Shown in pieces: positions 57,977 through 64,000 of a DNA stretch of 64,000 bases; position 1 is the stretch's first letter, and each line of letters begins with the position of its first letter. A program made the position numbers and the translations under genes. The stretch is taken from assembly GCA_030737875.1 (NCBI GenBank), contig CM060919.1:804309160-804373159 (forward strand), read 5' to 3'. The stretch is from Allium sativum (taxonomy: Eukaryota > Streptophyta > Magnoliopsida > Asparagales > Amaryllidaceae). The notes under the pieces are model-generated. The model worked only from the letters and a program-made list of their open reading frames with translations. It made no database searches and was not told where the DNA came from.

Positions 57977-59939
57977 TATATATATATATATTACAACATA
58001 TATGAATTTATACAGATTTTATCATTATTTTATATGCATTGTTTAAAGGAATTGTATTCACATTTTGTTTGAATTTTAATTTTTAAAAGTATGGTAGTTA
58101 TAGACCACTGTAATATAACATTTTGTTCGAATATGTCTTTTATTTAAAGGAATATGAATTTTGTATGAGTGAATATGAATTTTTAATACTGATTTTGTAG
58201 TTATAGATAATTGTAATATTCACATTTTGTTTGAATACTAATTTGTGAGTATGGATTATATCTATTTGAATGTGAAGTTTTGTTCTTCAATACTTTGCCT
58301 ATTAGTCTAGTTATGATTTATAATAATTTACCATTCAGTTTTTATATGATCATCATTGACTATTGATAGTTAAATTATGATGTGATAGTCATTAATGGGG
58401 TTATCAAGTCATGGACTATGTTTAATCAATCAGACTTCGGAGGGGGCACATTATATTTTATAGTATAGTTCAACAAAACCCCACCGAACTAATATGGACG
58501 ATGATACATGGTCGACTGCAATCTCAATGTTCGGTGGTACGTCGCAGCTCAAGAGAGATTGGTACTATATCAACGACATGCTTCCGAAAAAATAAAAAAT
58601 TCGATGTTTCCCCACCGCTTCTGGAAGTTTTTCACAATCTCGATGATTGTAGGTAATTAGCACAAACAAAGTTCGGTGAATGTATACCGTTCTGAAAGTT
58701 TTTTGTTTTCAACAAACCACTGTCCAATCCTATGACCCATTATAGTATATGAGATTGACACTTCCCCACCGAGACTACTAACAACATAAGGATACCCTAT
58801 CAAATTTCATTCTTCGACACCGCATATCGACGTAGTTTAATAAATTCGAAACCCCTGTCGAAACCGTTACTAAAGTTGCGACCCCATATCGACCTGTGTA
58901 TCATTCCTTAAAACAAACATTAACACGGTCCATCACAATCATAAATAAGTATCATGATTAAAAATTAACAAAACAGTGCTCTCATACAACGAAAACTAAA
59001 ACCTACAGTACCATAATTAATAAATTAGATAATTCACTTCATAATACCACCAACACTACCATAATACAACCAACACTGTCCATAATGGAGACATAATACC
59101 AAAACCATTGGTTTCATCCATCCAAATGACAACATTATACCAAAATGACAATATAACAGTCTAAACCAACACTATAAAAACACCACAATAAGGTCAACAA
59201 CAGACATAATCATCGCTTCCCTTTTTCCCTTGTTTACAAACTCCACCATATTTTTTAGAAAATTTCTTTGCTTTTGACTTTTCTCATCCTATAGCAGTAG
59301 CATGTTCACCACCATTTGTGCTTTTGTTTCCCTTCGCCTGTGTCACTTGTGCTTCTTCTTCAACATAAACATCTTATCTGTAGATATCAAGCAATTCATC
59401 TTCCTCGATTCGTTTAACTCATTCCAGAACTTGAGACACTGCATCATTGGGTGTACAAGGTTTAATGAAATCGACAATATGACGAAGTTTCCATTTCTAC
59501 AACTTTATATTCATACAGTAGTAATAGTAAAACATTAATAAAACGTGTTAAAATCTACTAAATAAACATATGAACTTATAATGTGAACCACAAGCGAGTT
59601 TTGTTCACTTGTTGGACATGTTTAGTAATGCATGATTATGGATTGGCCACGAAGGGATGTGACATGGACATATACCACTCCATATTCTGACCATCACAAT
59701 CTAAAGGGCATAACACTTGGTTTGATGTTAAATTCTCACATAGAAGATGATTTCTCCACTCATTCTATGTCAAATCTCCAAAGTTAGAGTAGGCCGCCTT
59801 GTATGCCTTTGAAGAGGATTTCAATTTTTTTCCTCTATGGAAAAGAGATTAGCAATTGCATATTGTATTTTCTTCTTGGCAATATCTTACTCTGGAGAAC
59901 TAGAACATGTCATTCTTAACCACTCCAACCATATTTTTT
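57977..59939. other. Unresolved AT-rich sequence, possibly remnants of a decayed element
   Basis: 58000-58390 is AT-rich with a repeated phrase CATTTTGTTTGAAT. The words TGTTTAAAGGAATTGTATTC near 58036 resemble the left flank of the Copia-like element near 47570. Between 59210 and 59480 the minus strand has a broken Lys-rich frame (KAKKFSKKYGGVCKQGKKG) that I cannot assign. No gene can be supported. Confidence 0.35.
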
Positions 59940-60977
59940 CTCCCCAGCCACGTGATTTCCGTGTGATTTATTGTATGTTAATTAATTTATTGATTTAAAT
60001 TTCAAATTCTAACTTCAAACTTTTTTCCTTCATAAATTCTTCGTTTTAAGTTTGATTTCAGCAAACCAAATGTCTATCTTAACCAGAATTTCGTAACGGA
60101 CCCAATGGCTCAACCCCCATTGCCTATTTCTTAATATTTTTCAGATTAATATTTATTTCATTAATGTTTTATTTTAACTGCTTTATTAAATCTGGGTTGT
60201 TACATTTTCCCATCCTTATAGGATTTCGTCCCCGAAATCTCCAAGGCTAGAAGAATGTTAAAAATATTATCACATCATTATCTACATCCATCAGTCATAG
60301 GCATCCATTATCCTTAGGATTTCTAATGCTTTATATGAACATATGCAATATTATAGTGTATATGCCCCCGACTAATGCAAGAAATTAGGTGGTCCACTGA
60401 TGCAGTCGACCTCCTTTTATGCAATTTATGTCAGTGCCATGTATCTAAAATATATGCAATAAAATCCTAATGATACATTAAATTCTATATGCATGCTACA
60501 ACCACCATCAAAATGCAGCAACATATGATAATCGTCCATTTTGTATCCATAAATTAAAAGTGAATTTAAAGCGCACACACATCCATATGCAATTATGTTA
60601 GTGTCCTATTTGTCGATCACTAATTAGTATCTAGTGTGTGTATATGTATCCATATCATCCACTAGCAACCACTTGCATCCACGCGAATCCATCAATCATA
60701 ACATGTCCTAGTAATATGTTTAAACTACATCCCATTATCCATTGATTTCTCCTAAGACACACTAACTCAAATGATAGGAAATGGATAAGGTTCAAATTCA
60801 AAATTCAGAAAGGATTGAGAGCATGCTATCAAAAAGAAATTGAAAAGATGCCCAAATCCTCTGCTCTGGTTCCTATGTCACCTCATTGATGTCCTTTCCC
60901 AACTGAACCTTGATGAACTTAATTTCCTTGTTCCTTAACTTTTTTACTTCAGAATCCAAAATCTATGTAGGTGCTCG

Positions 60978-61346
60978 TCAAACAGATGCATCTTTCTCAA
61001 CCTCAACCTCAACCTCCTTTAAGGTACTCGGCTCAACTACCACCGTAGAATCATGTAAGTATTTTCGTAAATGTAAAACGTGAAATACATCAAGAACTCT
61101 TGACAACCACTCCGGTAGCCGAATCCTATAAGCCATGTGACCTACCCTGTCCATTACAGGAAATGGCCCAACAAACCCCGGTGCTAACTTCCCAACTGAG
61201 CCAAATTGCACCACATTCCCTAGGGGTGATACTTTAATGAAAACCATGTCCCTTACACTGAACTCCAGATCTGTCCTCCTCTTATCCGAATATGAGTTTT
61301 TCCTGTCTAGAGATTCCTTCATCCTTTTCCGAATTAGGTCGATCAT
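60978..61346 (-). pseudogene. Gypsy integrase C-terminal (GPY/F) segment
   Basis: The frame has RTDLEFSVRDMVFIKVSPLG, KLAPGFVGPFPVMDRVGHMA and DVFHVLHLRKYLHDST, matching the corresponding chromovirus region. The chromodomain-like tail is not evident downstream. Confidence 0.82.
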
Positions 61347-61369
61347 GTCCGATGTTTACTTGATCATCT

Positions 61370-62295
61370 CTAGTCTAAGAAGAAGCCTATCTTTACTCTC
61401 CCATCAACAAGATGGTGATCGCATGGACATCCACACAAAGCTTCGATAGGTGACATGCCAATGCTTGTCTGATAGCTGTTGTTAAAATTAATCAAACTCC
61501 ACCAACGGAAGATGCTCCTCCTAAGTCCCCCTGAAGTCCAAAATGCATAGCCATAATAGATCCTCAAGAATCCAATTAACCCTATTGGTCTATCCATCTA
61601 TTTAAGGGTGGCATGCGGCACTAAGTTTCAGTTGTGTCCCCAATGCCTCCTTCAGGCACTTCCAAAACTCGCTGGTAAAGATGGGGTCTTTTTCACTAAT
61701 AATGCCTATGGAGACTCCATGAAGTCGGACAATATCCTTCAAATAAATCGAAGTTAACCAAGCTCCAGTTCTCTTACCCTTAACTAGGATGAAATGAGCG
61801 CTCTTAATTAGTCTATCCACGATTACCTAGATACCGGTTTTTACTTTCTTCGATCTAGGTAAACGTCTATAAAATCCATCGAGACACTCTCCCACTTTCG
61901 TAGTGGCACATCAAGAGGCTGAAGAAATCCACCAGGCTTTTGTTGTTCAGCCTTAACCCTTTGGCATGTTATACATCTTTCCACATAATTGGCCACGTCC
62001 TTCTTCAACCCTGTCCAATAGAAGACCCTCTTCATATCCATGTACATCTTGTCTCCTCCCGAATGAATGGTCATCCGAGAGTGATGGGCCTCAGACAATA
62101 TCGCGCTCATCACATCTCCCGTGTAGGGCACACACAGCCTACCATCACGGCATAGCCATCCTCTCTCATCAACGGATCATCTAGAAAGGTACCTAGAGGT
62201 CTCTCCTCTACCAAGTTGGTCCAAAATACCAGCTTGCTATTGATTATCACGTTGTCTGGATCCAATATGTTCCAACAGAGTAGGTTGTACCTCAA
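61370..62295 (-). pseudogene. Gypsy integrase (zinc-binding and catalytic core), broken
   Basis: 62131-61841 has the HHCC domain (EAHHSRMTIHSGGDKMYMDM, CITCQRVKAEQQKPGG) and the first catalytic Asp (SVSMDFIDVY). 61820-61602 has [13 protein letters not shown], where the usual SDRD is changed to SEKD, keeping the Asp. 61597-61370 has NNSYQTSIGMSPIEALCG. Stops separate the pieces. Confidence 0.82.
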
Positions 62296-62329
62296 GTGAT
62301 GCTAATAATCCTAGTGCTTAATTTATAGA

Positions 62330-62887
62330 TGGTTAGAAATCAAAAGATGAGATAAATTCCAAACTATGCCACTTTACGAATAACGGGCTCAAAGTCATCC
62401 TCTGCCTACTTAAAGTACCTTCCACTACATTCCCCTTCCATAAGGTATACAAAATCTCGAAATTATAGGATGCTAGAAACTCCATCCAACGCGGCTATCT
62501 CAGGTTAAGATTCTTTTGTGAAAATAAATACTTGAGGGACTTATGATCGGTATATAGCTCAAACCTCTCACCCAAAAACAAATGCCTCCAAGACTTAAGG
62601 GTGAACACAATAGCTGCTAGTTCTAAATCATAAGTAGGGTAATTCCTCTCATGTACCCTAAGCTGTCTACTGCCATAACAAACAACCCTACGCTCCTACA
62701 TTAGGACCATGCTTAATCCTATGCTGCAAGCATCTGTATAAACTATGAACATCCTAGATCCATTTGGAAGAGTTAACACTGGAGCAGTCGTGAGAGCATT
62801 CTTCAATCTCATAAAGGAATCCTTGCAATTCACATCCCATGAGGATACCAAGTTCTTCTTAGTAAGGCAGGTAAAAAAATCTGAAAT
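62330..62887 (-). pseudogene. Gypsy RNase H domain, broken
   Basis: Minus-strand translation gives [30 protein letters not shown], then after a stop [34 protein letters not shown] and [16 protein letters not shown]. The order and motifs match RNase H of the chromovirus. Several stops. Confidence 0.75.
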
Positions 62888-63701
62888 TCACGCAAAGTCC
62901 TTAATGAATTTCCGATAATACCCCGCCAAACCTAGAAAACTCCTCACATTGGTTGCAATTTTAGGGGCCTTCCAGTCTTGCACTGTAACCACTTTAGCAG
63001 GATCCACTGCTATACCATCTCTCGAAACCACATGCCCCAAGAATCTCACCTCCTTATGCCAAATGTAGCACTTTGATAATTTTGCCTGCAACTGATGGGA
63101 ACGAAGAGTACGGATGAACTCTACCAAATGCAAAGCAATCCCGTCCTCATTTCTTGGGAACACCAAGATGCCATCTACAAACACTACCACAAACTTATTT
63201 AGGAACTCCCTAAACACATGGCTCATCAAATCAACAAAATATGTCAGTGCATTGGTTAGCCCAAATAGGCAAAACCAACCACTTGAAAAATCCATATGAA
63301 GTCCTAAAAATAATCTTATCTACACTATCATCTGCAACTCGAAGGTGATGAAACCCAGTCGCCAAATCCAATTGAGAGAAAACAAATGCACTCACTAACT
63401 GGTCAAATAAATCATCTATCCGAGGAAGTGGGTGTCGATTCATCTTTGTAAGCTTGTTCAATTCTCTATAATCCACACATAGACGAAGAGAGACATCCTC
63501 CTTAGTAGCTAAAACAATTGGTGCTCCCCACTTAGATATTTTCCATATAATAAAGCCTTTCTCTACCAGCTCACCCACTTGCTTACTCGGTTCACTTCTT
63601 TCCCTCGGTGCCATATGAAGCACGGGCAATGCAACATGCTTATAGTTCTCTGTCAAATAAATCCGAAAGTCGATCTCTCGTCTCGGAGTAAGCCTTCTCA
63701 C
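62888..63701 (-). pseudogene. Gypsy reverse transcriptase, broken, catalytic motif altered
   Basis: 63701-63231 covers the N-terminal part ([52 protein letters not shown]). After a frameshift near 63250 the frame 63295-62888 continues ([54 protein letters not shown]). The catalytic F/YxDD motif reads FVDG here, so one metal-binding Asp is lost. Confidence 0.85.
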
Positions 63702-63727
63702 CTCATTAAATACATCTGGAAAATCTC

Positions 63728-64000
63728 TTATAAGGGTACCAAGCTAAGATCATCAATAGAAGTATCTAGAGATTTTAAGAAGCTCAACATGGCTGACCCT
63801 TGCGGATCGCAAGGTTTATCGAGGGTCCTACCATGGTAAGTCATCAATCTCACTACCCTCCTCTCGCAGTCAAGAATAACACTATACATGGCCAACCAAT
63901 CCATCCCCAAAATCATACCGTACCCCAAAAAACCTAATACATAGGCGTCATAATCAAACTCGACGCTTAATATGGAAAGTCTCAAACCCTTACACACCAT
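63728..64000 (-). pseudogene. Gypsy protease C-terminal part, cut by the window end
   Basis: The frame has LSILSVEFDYDAYVLGFLGY, GMILGMDWLAMYSVILDCER and SAMLSFLKSLD, matching the chromovirus protease region after its DSG. It continues beyond 64000. Confidence 0.8.

Larger units (their letters stand above)
59940..64000 (-). mobile_element. Decayed gypsy element related to the chromovirus, truncated by the window
   Basis: The 3' LTR end TGTAACAACCC (minus) is at 60204 and the far end of this LTR is not recognisable. A polypurine-like tract follows (60218-60205), then the same GATTTCG-GGGA-CGAAATC hairpin at 60222-60239. Pol lies on the minus strand to the window end, with order integrase, RNase H, reverse transcriptase, protease going right. 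Many stops and frameshifts indicate an old insertion. Confidence 0.8.

Noticed and set aside
58430..58870. Apparent coding-like GC-richer patch with CCCCACCG words
   Set aside because: All frames are interrupted and no family motif was found, so no gene is called.

Overview
This is a plant nuclear window, probably from a flowering plant with low GC. It is almost entirely transposable elements nested in one another. One intact host gene is visible: a secretory class III peroxidase on the minus strand at 40645-41783 (three exons, 324 residues). Everything was read by eye from the sequence. Family names rest on recognised motifs, not on database searches.

Layout, left to right. (1) 1-10518, minus strand: a Ty3/gypsy-derived element with giant 4.4 kb LTRs around only 1.8 kb of decayed interior; the left LTR is cut by the window edge. 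(2) 10519-15119: AT-rich sequence ending like another minus-strand LTR (TGTAACGACCC). (3) 15120-18661: unresolved, with a GATCCA-rich stretch and LTR-like promoters. (4) 18662-20213: a decayed Copia gag plus LTR followed by a copy of the peroxidase 3' end; it duplicates 38576-40684. (5) 20214-38271: a tandem LTR-sharing array of a small Copia element (LTR-interior-LTR-interior-LTR plus a third truncated interior). Its middle LTR was hit by a TRIM element, and the TRIM's 3' LTR was hit by a near-intact Tekay/Del-type chromovirus at 23464-35269. Both nested insertions have clean 5-bp target duplications. (6) 38272-41783: second copy of the Copia gag/LTR (now carrying a 548-bp hAT-like MITE) and the intact peroxidase. 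(7) 42442-45651: a Mutator-like element with 9-bp target duplications and long TIRs. It carries no transposase but two divergent cargo genes, a plant mobile domain (PMD) protein and a GRF-type zinc-finger protein. (8) 46740-47560: remnant of a MULE transposase C-terminus joined to an OTU-like domain. (9) 47603-57976: a non-coding Copia-like element whose interior is studded with short hairpins around a CTTCAGG core. A gag-only gypsy element (TR-GAG type, 47910-52360) is nested in it. (10) 57977-59940: unresolved. (11) about 59940-64000, minus strand: a decayed gypsy element related to the chromovirus, running off the window.

Functionally, only the peroxidase and perhaps the chromovirus are candidates for current activity. 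The chromovirus LTRs differ at roughly a dozen positions in 3.35 kb, so it inserted recently, but its pol frame has a small deletion just after the integrase catalytic Glu. The most unusual material is the PMD+GRF MULE, the hairpin field of the Copia-like element, and three structures shared by otherwise divergent gypsy LTRs: a duplicated 87-bp module, GTCGAC palindromes upstream of the TATA box, and a GATTTCG/CGAAATC hairpin beside the polypurine tract.
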